Shown here one piece after another: positions 25,932 to 36,911 of a stretch of 64,000 nucleotides of DNA; within the stretch, counting starts at the first letter, position 1; each line of letters starts with the position of its first letter. Source of the DNA: Sphingobium amiense. GTDB lineage: Bacteria > Pseudomonadota > Alphaproteobacteria > Sphingomonadales > Sphingomonadaceae. The position numbers were made by a program, and so were the translations under genes. The stretch spans positions 3,162,001 through 3,226,000 of the forward strand of contig NZ_AP018664.1 in assembly GCF_003967075.1 (NCBI RefSeq), read 5' to 3'. A model generated the notes under the pieces. The model was not told where the DNA came from. It ran no database searches and saw only the letters and a list, made by a program, of their open reading frames with translations.

Positions 25932-26480
25932 CTAATCCTGCGATGCGCAGTCCGCCGCGATCCACCTGCCTTCCGACCGCGCGGTCATCGCCATGGCGTG
26001 CGGGCCGCCCTCCATCTTCATATCCATGTCGATGGCGTAGCTTTCCGGCGCATAGGTGCCGCTCATCGCCGCGTTCATGGTGCCACCGTCGCTCCTGCAG
26101 GAAAGCTGGCCCTTCACCTTCCCGTCCGCAACCGCGAAGTCGCCATAGGTGCAATCCCTGTTCTCCTGCCCAGAGAACATGTCGCCGCTCGGGTTGGCGG
26201 CCTGTTCGGGCGTGACGCAGTAGCGCAGCACATGCCGGGTCATCATGCGCTTCATCTCGACCTTCGCCCCTTCGGGCATCTGCGGCATGTCGATGTCCTT
26301 TATGGTGAAGCGCCCTTCCCACTGGCCGGGCTTCAACTGCACCCTGTCGACCTGCGCCTTCACCTCCGCCTTCGACATGGCGTCGGTCGCGGCGATATTG
26401 CCCGCCTTTTCACCCGGCTTGTCCGAACAGGCGGCGAGCAAGGCCGTTGCCATCATCACCGTCGCCATTGTCGCACGCAT
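25932..26480 (-). CDS. DUF3617 lipoprotein (paralogue)
   Basis: A 182-aa lipoprotein with signal peptide and lipobox LLAAC (Cys about 16). It is built like its neighbour: LKPGQWEGRFTIKDIDMPQMP, CVTPEQAANP, NRDCTYGDFAVADGKVKGQLSC, MNAAMSGTYAPESYAIDM and RWIAADC. The ATG at 26480 was chosen for its spacing to AGGGAGA; ATG at 26486 is possible. Function is unknown. The sequence is quite diverged from the paralogue, so duplication is old. Confidence 0.85.
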   Translation of the reverse strand: MRATMATVMMATALLAACSDKPGEKAGNIAATDAMSKAEVKAQVDRVQLKPGQWEGRFTIKDIDMPQMPEGAKVEMKRMMTRHVLRYCVTPEQAANPSGDMFSGQENRDCTYGDFAVADGKVKGQLSCRSDGGTMNAAMSGTYAPESYAIDMDMKMEGGPHAMAMTARSEGRWIAADCASQD

Positions 26481-26619
26481 GACCATTCTCCCTGTTTCCG
26501 CCACGGGGCGAGCATAACAGGCACGAACATGGGTTCAATGGAGAGTAACGGAATCCTATTGTTCTTGTTTTGTTCTGATCAATATGCTAATTGCCCGTTC
26601 AACTTTGGGGGAAGTTTGA

Positions 26620-27627
26620 ATGCAGCAATCAACCTTTGGCCAGCGAGCGGCCTTCTCGCTCTATCTTCGTACCGGCCGCAGGCTCACCGCTGCCGAGATC
26701 GAAGTGAAGTTCAATCCGTGGCATGACGAAGAGAATGGTCGCTTCACCTTTGCGGGGCAGGGGCGCTATTTCGGCGCGGGCGGGGCTGGGAAGCCGGAAA
26801 CGGCGAACATGGCCCGGCAGGTCAAGACGCCTCCTCCGCCGGGGAACGGCAGCGCGGAAAATATGTCCGTTCCCGGTCGGAACAGTGCCCGCCATCCAGA
26901 TAATTACGCCATCTACACGGTGCGGCCAGGTGACTCCCTGTCGCGGATCGCAGCCCAGCGTGAGGGGCTGTCCGCAGCCGACCTCGCCTGGCTCAACAAG
27001 CAGCCGATCGACCAGCCGCTCAAGGTCGGCCAGCAAATCAAAGTACCGCATCAGGCTTATCTGGATGCAGGGCGGTCGGCCAAGAACAAGTTCGTGGCGC
27101 TGTCCCATTACATGGACACGCATGGCGGTAAATTGCCGCCGAACGTCGCCCATCCGCCATCGCTGGAAAGCCAGATACTGGATAGACCGGGCCGAAAGGA
27201 AAGCAAGAATGGCTATGATTTCCATATCGACCCTGTTGCGCGCACGCACAAAGTGCATGGTGAACTGTCTGATGGTCCAATCGCGCCGCGCTCAAGGAGC
27301 AATCAGGCACAGGCCGGCAAGCCGGATCGCCGCCAAGGGAAGGACGATGGCGGCCATTTCATCGCTGCTCGCTTCAATGGCCCCAGCGACAGCTTCAACC
27401 ATTTCGCACAGGATCGCAATTTCAACCGTGGCGCCTATCGCAAGCTAGAAGACGATTGGGCAAAAGCTTTACGCGCTGGGCACAAGGTGGCCATCGATAT
27501 TGACGCGTTGTACCAAGGAGCTTCCAGACGACCTTATCAGCTTAATGTCACATGGACAATCAACGGGCATAAAAGCACAAAGAGGTTCGCAAACGAAGCA
27601 AAGGGCGCTCACAATGACGAAAGATAA
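26620..27627 (+). CDS. LysM-endonuclease toxin (Endonuclea_NS_2-like)
   Basis: A 335-aa protein, probably a polymorphic toxin. Residues 30-48 hold FNPWHDEENGRFTFAGQG, a short N-terminal segment of unknown role. A LysM peptidoglycan-binding repeat occupies 97-144 (YTVRPGDSLSRIAAQ...LKVGQQIKVP). The C-terminal 200-327 resembles nonspecific DNA/RNA endonucleases of toxin systems, with DDGGHFIAARF (catalytic His246), FNHFAQDRNFNRG and an acidic helix. No signal peptide is visible, so the export route is unknown. The next gene overlaps by 14 bases and resembles a YezG immunity protein. Confidence 0.75.
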   Translation: MQQSTFGQRAAFSLYLRTGRRLTAAEIEVKFNPWHDEENGRFTFAGQGRYFGAGGAGKPETANMARQVKTPPPPGNGSAENMSVPGRNSARHPDNYAIYTVRPGDSLSRIAAQREGLSAADLAWLNKQPIDQPLKVGQQIKVPHQAYLDAGRSAKNKFVALSHYMDTHGGKLPPNVAHPPSLESQILDRPGRKESKNGYDFHIDPVARTHKVHGELSDGPIAPRSRSNQAQAGKPDRRQGKDDGGHFIAARFNGPSDSFNHFAQDRNFNRGAYRKLEDDWAKALRAGHKVAIDIDALYQGASRRPYQLNVTWTINGHKSTKRFANEAKGAHNDER

Positions 27628-28045
27628 ATTCGACGTACTTGGACCAATTTTTAATCAGATTGGAGGTGAATTAGCTCATATAGTTGGCGGCGATCCGAAT
27701 GGCGTTTTTCTCTATGTAGAGATTGGCGACAGATGGATCAGCTATAGTATTTTCAAGGCCGATCGTGACGTCATCCGCTATTATGATTCAAATGATGAGA
27801 CCATAACGGACCTGCTCTGGGAAGCATGGCACGCCGAGTCCAAGGTGGGCGGCATCAAGCGCTGGTCCGTAATGGAATATGACATCAAAGACGGAAAGTT
27901 CACTGCAAGTTTCAAATATCCCGATCAGGTAGATGTTGAGGTCGTGGATGACGAACGCCGCCAAGCTGCTGTTCGCGCCCGCTTCGGCGACAAGCCCGTC
28001 GTCTACCCGCCCATGCCCGGAACCGCGGTCGAGCTGAAACCGTAA
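27614..28045 (+). CDS. YezG-like (DUF600) immunity protein
   Basis: A 143-aa acidic cytoplasmic protein. The pattern of [47 protein letters not shown] and [15 protein letters not shown] fits the YezG/DUF600 immunity family, the antitoxin of LXG nuclease toxins such as YeeF. Its start lies within the 3' end of the endonuclease gene, the usual toxin-immunity order. The first half is clearly less GC-rich than the surroundings, a sign of transfer. Inhibition of this particular nuclease is inferred. Confidence 0.72.
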   Translation: MTKDKFDVLGPIFNQIGGELAHIVGGDPNGVFLYVEIGDRWISYSIFKADRDVIRYYDSNDETITDLLWEAWHAESKVGGIKRWSVMEYDIKDGKFTASFKYPDQVDVEVVDDERRQAAVRARFGDKPVVYPPMPGTAVELKP

Positions 28046-28085
28046 AGCCGATTGCGCCCCGCGTTCCGCGCCCCATATTGCCGCC

Positions 28086-30269
<2,184 letters not shown>

Positions 30270-30329
30270 GCAGCAGATCACGAAGGCCAATCTGGCGTCC
30301 GTAGAAAAGGACTAATGGAAGCACTAGCC

Positions 30330-30361
30330 GCTGACAGGCTAGTTTGCCCGTCAGCCTTTTT
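30330..30361 (+). terminator. Intrinsic terminator after uvrB
   Basis: GCTGAC-A-GGC (30330-30339) pairs with GCC-C-GTCAGC (30346-30355), a 9-bp stem with one mismatch and a six-base loop. It is followed by CTTTTT. The structure ends transcription from uvrB before the higBA-type gene pair. Confidence 0.75.
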
Positions 30362-30377
30362 CATTTAGGAAGCCGTA

Positions 30378-30659
30378 ATGATCCGCTCCTTCGCCGATGC
30401 CGAAGCCGAGAAAATATGGAACGGTGGACGCAGTCGCAAGCTTCCGGCGGACATCTCTCAGCGCGCTTACGTCCGCCTCAGGATGATCGACGCCGCTGAG
30501 AGCCTCGACGATTTGCGTAATCCACCAAGCAACCGTCTACACGCCCTGAAAGGCGATCGGCAGGGTCAACATTCCATTTCCATCAACATGCAATGGCGTA
30601 TATGTTTCGTCTGGAAGGACGATGATGCCCATGACGTCGAAATCGCCGATTATCACTGA
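30378..30659 (+). CDS. higB: HigB-type toxin (RelE superfamily)
   Basis: A 93-aa ribosome-dependent mRNA interferase-like toxin. It starts MIRSFADAEAEKIWNGGRS, with LDDLRNPPSNRLHALKGDRQ and SISINMQWRICFVWKDDDA, the HigB/RelE signature. The toxin gene precedes the antitoxin, as in higBA loci, and overlaps it. It sits right after the uvrB terminator with its own expected promoter at 30300-30377. Confidence 0.92.
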   Translation: MIRSFADAEAEKIWNGGRSRKLPADISQRAYVRLRMIDAAESLDDLRNPPSNRLHALKGDRQGQHSISINMQWRICFVWKDDDAHDVEIADYH

Positions 30660-30951
30660 TCCCGACTGGCTGCATAACGCGCATGCCGGGGAAATGCTGC
30701 TGTCCGAATTTATGGAGCCACTCGATCTTTCCGTGGAACAGATAGCTGCGCTGATTGCCGTGCCTGTTGATCGGCTGGCGGCCGTCATCAGCGGCGAACG
30801 CGCGATGGACGGTGAACTGGACCTTCGCCTCGGTCGCTATTTCGGCATGTCGGAGGGCTTCTTTCTGCGGTTGCAGGATCAGTATGAACTGCTGGAAGCC
30901 AAGCGGGCGCTGAAGGACGATCTCGACCGCATCGTCCCCCGCGCCGCCTGA
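30622..30951 (+). CDS. higA: HigA-type antitoxin (XRE family)
   Basis: A 109-aa antitoxin and autoregulator. The HTH is SEFMEPLDLSVEQIAALIAVP and VDRLAAVISGERAMD, followed by DLRLGRYFGMSEGFFLRLQD, the standard HigA C-terminal helix pattern. Its start overlaps the end of higB. Three nearby ATGs are possible (30622, 30625, 30631); the GGAAGGA at 30612 supports the first two. It ends 4 bases before the convergent acyl-CoA synthetase stop. Confidence 0.92.
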   Translation: MMPMTSKSPIITDPDWLHNAHAGEMLLSEFMEPLDLSVEQIAALIAVPVDRLAAVISGERAMDGELDLRLGRYFGMSEGFFLRLQDQYELLEAKRALKDDLDRIVPRAA

Positions 30952-30955
30952 CCGC

Positions 30956-32734
30956 TCACCCCTTGTACAGCGCGTCGAGCCGCTCCGCATAAACCTTGCG
31001 GATCACGTGCCGCCTGATCTTCATCGAGGGCGTCATCTGTTCATTCTCGATGGTGAAGGGTTCGTCCGCGAGGATGAAGCGGCGGACGCGTTCGATCACC
31101 GACAGGTCGTCGTTCACCCGGTCCACCGCCGCACGCAGCGCCGCCATATAGGCGGGGTCGGACGCCGCCTGTGCAACGGGAATGCCCTTTGCCTCCGCCC
31201 ATTCGCGCGTCCATTCGGCGTCCGGCACGATCAGTCCGACGAGATGCGGGCGCCGGTCGCCATGGACCATCGCCTGCCCGATCTCGCTCTGGAGCGTCAG
31301 CATCCCCTCGACCTTCTGCGGGGAGACATTGTCGCCCTTGTCGTTGACGATCAGGTCCTTCTTGCGGTCGGTGATGCGGATGCGGCCCTTCGCATCGAAC
31401 TCGCCGATGTCGCCGGTGTGGAGCCAGCCGTCCTTCAGCGCCTTCTCCGTTTCCGCCGGGTTGCGCCAGTAGCCGTGCATGACCAGTTCGCCGCGCACCA
31501 GTATCTCGCCATCCTCGGCGATCCTGACTTCCACCCCGTCGAGCGGCGGGCCGACCGTTTCCATCGCGATCCCGGCGCTGGGGCGGTTGCAACTGATGAC
31601 CGGCCCCGCTTCGGTCTGGCCATAGCCCTGCAGCAGCGTGAGGCCCATCGCGTCGAAGAAAAGGCCCACGTCCGGATTGAGCGGCGCGCCGCCCGACACC
31701 AGCGCCTTCATCCGCCCGCCGAAGCGCGCGCGAATCTTGGGCACCAGGGTGCGCGAGAGGATCAGTTTCATCGGCGCGTCGAGGATGCTGCCCCGGCCCG
31801 CCTGTTCCTTCGCGGCGATGCGCATCGCCTGTCCGAGCAGATAGGCGGGAAATTTGCCCTGCTTTTCGATGGCCTTGATGATGCGGGCGCGCAGCACTTC
31901 GAACAGGCGGGGGACGACGACCATGATGGTGGGCCGCGTCTCCTCGATATTGGAAGCGAGCTTTTCCAGACCTTCGGCATAATAGATCTGCCCGCCCAGC
32001 AGCATGGGGAGGAACTGGCCGCCGCTATGCTCATAGGCGTGAGAGAGCGGGAGGAAGGAGAGGAACACCTCGTCCCCGACCCCGAAATCCTCGTTCACGA
32101 CCGCCGCCGCGCCCTCGCAATTGAGGAGGATCGCGCCATGATGCTGCATCACACCGCGCGGCGCGCCGCCGGTGCCGCTGGTGTAGATGATGCAGGCGAG
32201 GTCTTCGCGCTTCGCCGTCTGCGCCGCCGCGCAGGCCGCGACGTCGGCCGGGTGCCCGGCGATGAGGTCGCTCCAGAGGTGGCAGGTCGATGTGCCCTGC
32301 GCCCCGCGCAGCGGCTCCATGCCGATGACGAAGCTGGCCTGGGAGCGGACCACGGCGGGCATCAGCGCCTGCGCGAGCTTGGCGGTCGAGACGATGACGG
32401 CCCGCGCGCCGCTGTCGGTCAGGATATGCTGGTGATCGCGCGTGGTGTTGGTGGTGTAGGTCGGCACCGTGACGCAGCCCGCCGCCATGATCGCAAGGTC
32501 GGCGATGCAGAATTCGGGGCGGTTCTCGCTCACCAGCATCACCGGATCGCCGGGCCGCAGCCCCTGCGCCTTCAGCGCGGCGGCGATGGACGCGACCTGC
32601 CGCGCCACTTCGTTCCAGCTCAGCGGTTGCCACTGGCCCGCTTCCTTGCGCCAGAGGAAAGGCGCGTCGCCCTTCTGCGCGGCGCGCGCGAAGAACATGG
32701 TGACGAGGTTCGGGAATTTCTCGATCGCCTGCAA
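30956..32734 (-). CDS. Long-chain acyl-CoA synthetase (AMP-forming, FadD15-like)
   Basis: The enzyme activates fatty acids to acyl-CoA through an acyl-adenylate, probably membrane-associated. The 592-aa protein has the P-loop IYTSGTGGAPRG (183-194), LLQGYGQTEAGPV, the ATP-binding DGWLHTGDIG and the hinge region DRKKDLIVNDKGDNVSPQKVE. The C-terminal lysine lies in MTPSMKIRR. Architecture is that of the FadD15/AMP-dependent long-chain group rather than medium-chain ligases. Chain-length preference is unknown. It stands alone, with no other fatty-acid genes around. Confidence 0.93.
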   Translation of the reverse strand: MQAIEKFPNLVTMFFARAAQKGDAPFLWRKEAGQWQPLSWNEVARQVASIAAALKAQGLRPGDPVMLVSENRPEFCIADLAIMAAGCVTVPTYTTNTTRDHQHILTDSGARAVIVSTAKLAQALMPAVVRSQASFVIGMEPLRGAQGTSTCHLWSDLIAGHPADVAACAAAQTAKREDLACIIYTSGTGGAPRGVMQHHGAILLNCEGAAAVVNEDFGVGDEVFLSFLPLSHAYEHSGGQFLPMLLGGQIYYAEGLEKLASNIEETRPTIMVVVPRLFEVLRARIIKAIEKQGKFPAYLLGQAMRIAAKEQAGRGSILDAPMKLILSRTLVPKIRARFGGRMKALVSGGAPLNPDVGLFFDAMGLTLLQGYGQTEAGPVISCNRPSAGIAMETVGPPLDGVEVRIAEDGEILVRGELVMHGYWRNPAETEKALKDGWLHTGDIGEFDAKGRIRITDRKKDLIVNDKGDNVSPQKVEGMLTLQSEIGQAMVHGDRRPHLVGLIVPDAEWTREWAEAKGIPVAQAASDPAYMAALRAAVDRVNDDLSVIERVRRFILADEPFTIENEQMTPSMKIRRHVIRKVYAERLDALYKG

Positions 32735-32837
32735 GGCTCGACTCCTGCGGTTTTACGGCGCGTCTGCTGCGCGTCCTGTGCTGGCAACGGCTATAGCCGC
32801 CCCTTGCCGTAACGGCCACGGCTTTTGGATGGTTGCG

Positions 32838-33860
32838 TCAGTCGAACAGGCCGTCCTGCGCCCCCTGTGGCGGGTTGAGGCCGAGATGCTTCCAGCCCGG
32901 ACCGTTGAGGCAGCGCCCCCGCGCGGTGCGGGCGATGAGGCCGAGCTGGATCAGGTAAGGTTCGATCACTTCCTCGATCGTGTCGCGCGCTTCGGAAAGA
33001 CCGGCGGCGAGCGTTTCCACGCCGACCGGGCCGCCGCGATAAATGTCGGCGATCATCATCAGGTAGCGCCGGTCCATGAGGTCGAGGCCAAGCTGGTCGA
33101 CCTCCAGCCGCTGAAGCGCGGCGTCCGCCACCTTGCGATCAACGCTGGGCGCGCCCGCGACATTGGCGAAATCGCGCACCCGGCGCAGCAGGCGGCCCGC
33201 GATGCGCGGCGTTCCGCGCGACCGGCGCGCAATCTCGACCGCGCCGTCCGGGGTGATGGGAAGATCGAGCAGGCGGGCGGCGCGGCGCACGACCAGCTCC
33301 AGCTCCTCGACGGTGTAGAATTGGAGGCGGACGGGAATGCCGAACCGGTCGCGCAACGGCGTCGTCAGCAGCCCCTGCCGCGTGGTCGCGCCCACCAGCG
33401 TGAAGCGCGGCAGGTCGATGCGCACCGATCTGGCGGACGGCCCCTCCCCGATCATGAGGTCGAGCGCGCGATCCTCCATTGCGGGATAGAGCACTTCCTC
33501 GACCGCCGGGTTGAGGCGGTGGATTTCGTCCACGAACAGCACGTCGCCCTCGTCCAGATTGGTGAGCAGCGCCGCGAGATCGCCCGACTTGGCGATGACC
33601 GGGCCGGATGTGGCGCGAAAGCCGACGCCCATTTCCTTTGCCACGATCTGCGCCAGCGTCGTCTTGCCAAGGCCCGGCGGCCCGAAGAAGAGCACATGGT
33701 CGAGCGCGTCCCCGCGCGACTTCGCCGCCTGAATGAAGATGCGCAGATTTTCGCGCGCGGCCTGCTGGCCCACAAACTCGTCGAGCGATTTGGGGCGCAG
33801 CGCGGCGTCGACATCCTCGGGACGGCGCGAAGGGGTGAGGAGGCGGTCGTCGTCGGTCAC
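32838..33860 (-). CDS. ruvB: Holliday junction helicase RuvB
   Basis: RuvB is the hexameric AAA+ motor for branch migration with RuvA. The 340-aa protein has Walker A GPPGLGKT (60-67), Walker B VDEIHRLN, sensor 1 [19 protein letters not shown] with the arginine finger, and the C-terminal winged helix (FDRG-like region ending [10 protein letters not shown]). The ATG overlaps the ruvA stop as ATGA. ruvC is not adjacent. Confidence 0.97.
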   Translation of the reverse strand: MTDDDRLLTPSRRPEDVDAALRPKSLDEFVGQQAARENLRIFIQAAKSRGDALDHVLFFGPPGLGKTTLAQIVAKEMGVGFRATSGPVIAKSGDLAALLTNLDEGDVLFVDEIHRLNPAVEEVLYPAMEDRALDLMIGEGPSARSVRIDLPRFTLVGATTRQGLLTTPLRDRFGIPVRLQFYTVEELELVVRRAARLLDLPITPDGAVEIARRSRGTPRIAGRLLRRVRDFANVAGAPSVDRKVADAALQRLEVDQLGLDLMDRRYLMMIADIYRGGPVGVETLAAGLSEARDTIEEVIEPYLIQLGLIARTARGRCLNGPGWKHLGLNPPQGAQDGLFD

Positions 33861-34465
33861 TTCGCCGCCTTCCGCAACGCCAGCCGGACGAGCGCGTCGA
33901 GGCTGGCGCTGTCGCCCAGTTCCTCTTCGGCGGCGGCGACGGCGCTGCTCGCTTCACCCGGCTTGAAGCCCAGATTTTGCAGCGCGGAGAGGGCGTCGGC
34001 GCTGAGGCTGCCGGCGGGCATCGCCACCGCGCCGCCCACACCGACCGGACCGCCCGCCGGCGCCGCGCCGGTCTTGTCCTTGAGTTCATTGACGATGCGC
34101 TGGGCGAGTTTCGGCCCGACGCCGTTCGCGCGCGCGATCATCGCCCTGTCGCCCATGGCGACGGCGCGGTGCAGCTCCAGCGGTTCGAGCGCGGACAGGA
34201 TGGCCAGCGCCACGCGCGATCCCACGCCCTGCACATGGGTGAGCAGGCGGAACCAGTCGCGCTCCTCCGCGCGGGCGAAGCCGACCAGCCGGATCGAATC
34301 CTCCGCCACCAGCATTTCGGTGTGGATGGTGACGGCTTCCCCGACCGGTCCCAGCGCCGCCAGCGTGCGGGAGGATGCGCCGACCAGATAGCCGACGCCG
34401 CCCACGTCAATGATGGCGTGGTCGGTGCCCGTGCTGTCGAGCCGCCCTTTGAGTTTCGCGATCAT
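33857..34465 (-). CDS. ruvA: Holliday junction branch migration protein RuvA
   Basis: RuvA is the DNA-binding tetramer that holds the Holliday junction. The 202-aa protein has the N-terminal OB domain ([33 protein letters not shown]), helix-hairpin-helix motifs ([35 protein letters not shown]) and the C-terminal RuvB-binding domain ([20 protein letters not shown]). Length is typical. ruvB follows with a 4-base overlap, and only 125 bp separate ruvA from the divergent protease gene, so the usual ruvC is elsewhere. Confidence 0.97.
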   Translation of the reverse strand: MIAKLKGRLDSTGTDHAIIDVGGVGYLVGASSRTLAALGPVGEAVTIHTEMLVAEDSIRLVGFARAEERDWFRLLTHVQGVGSRVALAILSALEPLELHRAVAMGDRAMIARANGVGPKLAQRIVNELKDKTGAAPAGGPVGVGGAVAMPAGSLSADALSALQNLGFKPGEASSAVAAAEEELGDSASLDALVRLALRKAAK

Positions 34466-34590
34466 TCCCGCCGCCCCCTGGTCATGATCTGTTCTTTACA
34501 GCCTGTGGCGCGTCGCGCCAGCACAAAGCGCGGCACCTTTCGCCCGCCCGTGCGTAGTGCAGCCCGATCCCGCGTCAAAAATCCAAGGAT

Positions 34591-35175
34591 ATGTCCATGT
34601 TCACGTCGAGCGCGCCGCTGCTCAGCCCCAGAGACTTCCAGTTTCCCGCCATCAGCCTGTCGGGCAATGTCGACCAGTCCATGTATCTGCATTTCCGCAG
34701 CAGCCTGACGAATGCGCCGCAGGAAGGCCTCGTCGTCGTGGAGATGTCCACGCTGGGCGGCGACCCCGAAGTGGCGCGGATGATGGGGGAGGACATAAGA
34801 TTTCATTCGGACCTCTGCCCGCAGCGTCGGCTGGTGTTCCTCGGCAAGACGGCGGTCTATTCGGCGGGCGCGACCTTCATGGGATTTTTCGCGGCGGAGA
34901 ACCGCTATCTGACGCGGGGCACGCGGGTGATGATCCATGAACGGCTCATCACCAAGACGATCGACCTGTCCGGCCCGCTCAGCACCTGCATCGCGACGCT
35001 GAAGGCCAGCCTGCACGAAATCCGGTCGTCGATCGAAATCCAGAATGAAGGGTTCCAGAACCTCATCACCGGATCGGACATCACGATGGACGAGTTGCTG
35101 CAAAAGGCGCCGGAGAACTGGTATCTCGAAGCCAATGAGGCGCAGGCGCGCGGGCTGGTCGCCGCCGTGCTGTGA
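34591..35175 (+). CDS. ClpP/SppA-like serine protease family protein
   Basis: A 194-aa crotonase-fold protein. The segment GKTAVYSAGATFMGFFAAENRY carries a YSAG motif like the nucleophile loop of SppA/NfeD-type ClpP-clan peptidases. MIHERLI matches the ClpP catalytic-His strand. No signal peptide is seen, so it is probably cytosolic. The start is uncertain: ATG at 34591 or 34597. No Clp ATPase is adjacent. Proteolytic activity is inferred from fold and motif only. Confidence 0.75.
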   Translation: MSMFTSSAPLLSPRDFQFPAISLSGNVDQSMYLHFRSSLTNAPQEGLVVVEMSTLGGDPEVARMMGEDIRFHSDLCPQRRLVFLGKTAVYSAGATFMGFFAAENRYLTRGTRVMIHERLITKTIDLSGPLSTCIATLKASLHEIRSSIEIQNEGFQNLITGSDITMDELLQKAPENWYLEANEAQARGLVAAVL

Positions 35176-35846
35176 AGCCGCTTGCCAAGCCGCGCGAACG
35201 CGCCTTTCATGGGCGGATGCGCAAAAAACCCCTCCTCCCATGGCGCTATGGCATGTTTCTGGCGCTGCTTGCCGTCATCGTGCCGCTGGCGCTCGCGCTG
35301 CCATGGCATGAGGCGGTGATGGGCGGGTTCGATGTCGCGGCTCTGGCGTTCATGGTGTCGGTCGCGCCGCTGATCGGCGCGAAGCCGGACGATATGCGGC
35401 GCAAGGCGGCGGAGAATGACGCGAACCGGCAGTTGATGCTGCTGATGACCGGGATCGTGTGCCTCGTGATCCTCGTCGCGGTGGGCGTGGCGGTGAGCCA
35501 GCATGGCGGGCCGGACGCCGCCTCCATCGCTCTGCTGCTGGCGACGCTGCTGATCGCGTGGCTCTTTTCCAACCTTGTCTATGCGATGCATTATGCGCAT
35601 ATCTTCTACCTGCCCGACGCGAAGGGGCATGACGGCGGCGGCATCGACTTTCCCGAAACGAAGGAACCGGGCTACTGGGATTTCCTCTACTTCGCCTTCA
35701 CCCTCGGCATGACGTTCCAGACATCGGACGTGGCGATGACGGGAACGGCGGTGCGGCGGACGGCGCTGTTCCACTGTTTCGCCGCTTTCCTGTTCAACCT
35801 CGGCATCCTCGCCTTCACCATCAACGTGCTGGGCGGCGCGGGCTAG
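35172..35846 (+). CDS. DUF1345 inner-membrane protein
   Basis: A 224-aa multipass membrane protein with about five hydrophobic helices (MFLALLAVIVPLALALP; ALAFMVSVAPLIG; MLLMTGIVCLVILVAVGVAV; IALLLATLLIAWLFSNLVYA; ALFHCFAAFLFNLGILAFTI). The segment KEPGYWDFLYFAFTLGMTFQ with Asp is the DUF1345 hallmark. Function is unknown. The GTG at 35172 overlaps the protease stop (GTGA), suggesting coupled translation; ATG at 35217 would give a more family-like N-terminus. Confidence 0.82.
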   Translation: MKPLAKPRERAFHGRMRKKPLLPWRYGMFLALLAVIVPLALALPWHEAVMGGFDVAALAFMVSVAPLIGAKPDDMRRKAAENDANRQLMLLMTGIVCLVILVAVGVAVSQHGGPDAASIALLLATLLIAWLFSNLVYAMHYAHIFYLPDAKGHDGGGIDFPETKEPGYWDFLYFAFTLGMTFQTSDVAMTGTAVRRTALFHCFAAFLFNLGILAFTINVLGGAG

Positions 35847-35847
35847 A

Positions 35848-35890
35848 GCATTTTCGAAGCGGACGAATCGTCCGCTGACCCGGAAAATGC
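35848..35890. terminator. Nested hairpin between convergent genes
   Basis: Outer arms GCATTTTC (35848-35855) and GAAAATGC (35883-35890) enclose AGCGGACGA/TCGTCCGCT (35858-35866 and 35868-35876). It lies right after the DUF1345 stop, facing thiL. The structure fits a bidirectional terminator or a repeated palindromic element. A T-run is short, so termination strength is uncertain. Confidence 0.5.
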
Positions 35891-35908
35891 GGCAAACAAA
35901 GGAAGCTG

Positions 35909-35944
35909 GAGCGCGATCCGATCCCGTATGATCGGATCGCGCTC
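35909..35944. repeat. Perfect 15-bp palindrome at the thiL 3' end
   Basis: GAGCGCGATCCGATC (35909-35923), a six-base loop CCGTAT and GATCGGATCGCGCTC (35930-35944) form a perfect stem ending at the thiL stop codon. This sequence type recurs as an intergenic palindrome in alphaproteobacteria in my experience. It probably serves as terminator or mRNA-stabilising structure for thiL. Confidence 0.6.
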
Positions 35945-36858
35945 TAACCATGTTGCCACCCGAGGCGGTCGGGGAGAGGCACAGGCGCGCCGTCGATCCG
36001 GAGTGAGAGGCCCGCGCCCTCTGCCACTTCGCCCACCGGGATGGCATGGACCGGCGGCGTGACGTCCGGCGGCAGGACGAAGAGAAGTTCATAATCGTCG
36101 CCCGCCTGCGCCGCCGCGATCCGCGTGGCGAGACTCGCCCCGCGCGCCTGCTCCAGCGCCGGGGACAGGGGGATATGGTCGATGCGGATGGCAACGCCGC
36201 TTGCCCGCGCCATGCGGGCGGCGTCGATCAGGAGGCCGTCCGACAGGTCCATCATCGCGCTGGCCAGCGGGGCGAGCAGCACGCCTTCGGCAATACGGGG
36301 GCGGGGACGGCGATAGGCGTCGATCAGCGGTCCCTGCGCGCCCGCGTCACAGCGCAACAGGTCCAGCCCCGCGCCCGCATCCCCGACCGGACCCGTCACA
36401 TAAAGCCGATGGCCCGCCCTTGCGCCCGCGCGCGTCGGAACGTCGCCCGTGGCTTCGCCGATGGCGGTCAGGCTGTAGCTGCGCGCCGACCCCGCGGGCA
36501 TCTTCACCGTGTCGCCGCCGATCAGCGGCATGCCATAGCGTTCGAGCGCGGCATGAAGGCCGTCGAGAAAGGCCGCGTCCCATTCCGCCGCGCCCGACAG
36601 GCTGTAGTTGAGCAGGCAGGCGAGGGGCTGCGCGCCCTTGGCCGCCAGATCGGACAGGTTCACCGCCGCCAGTTTCCAGCCGATGTCCTGCGGCGGGTCG
36701 CCGGGGAGGTAGTGGACGCCCTCGACGATCGTGTCGCTGGTCAGGATCAGCCGCGCGTTGCCGACGGTCAGCAGCGCGACATCGTCCAGCAGCCCGCGCG
36801 CGGCTTCATGCGTCGCGCGGCTGCGCAGGTGATCGAGAAAGCGTTGCTCGTCCGCCAT
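35944..36858 (-). CDS. thiL: Thiamine-monophosphate kinase
   Basis: ThiL phosphorylates thiamine monophosphate to the active diphosphate. The 304-aa PurM-fold protein has LLTVGNARLILTSDTIVEGVHY with the Mg-binding Asp, GWKLAAVNLSDLAAKGAQPL, PLIGGDTVKMP, YVTGPVGDAGAG and MMDLSDGLLIDAARMA, all ThiL hallmarks. It is the last gene of hisG > hisD > nusB > thiL; nusB-thiL adjacency is a common arrangement. A palindrome covers its stop codon. Confidence 0.96.
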   Translation of the reverse strand: MADEQRFLDHLRSRATHEAARGLLDDVALLTVGNARLILTSDTIVEGVHYLPGDPPQDIGWKLAAVNLSDLAAKGAQPLACLLNYSLSGAAEWDAAFLDGLHAALERYGMPLIGGDTVKMPAGSARSYSLTAIGEATGDVPTRAGARAGHRLYVTGPVGDAGAGLDLLRCDAGAQGPLIDAYRRPRPRIAEGVLLAPLASAMMDLSDGLLIDAARMARASGVAIRIDHIPLSPALEQARGASLATRIAAAQAGDDYELLFVLPPDVTPPVHAIPVGEVAEGAGLSLRIDGAPVPLPDRLGWQHG

Positions 36859-36911
36859 GCCCCGGCCTTAGGCCATCGTCATCGCGCGCGCCATCGGCTT
36901 GCGGCGCAGGA

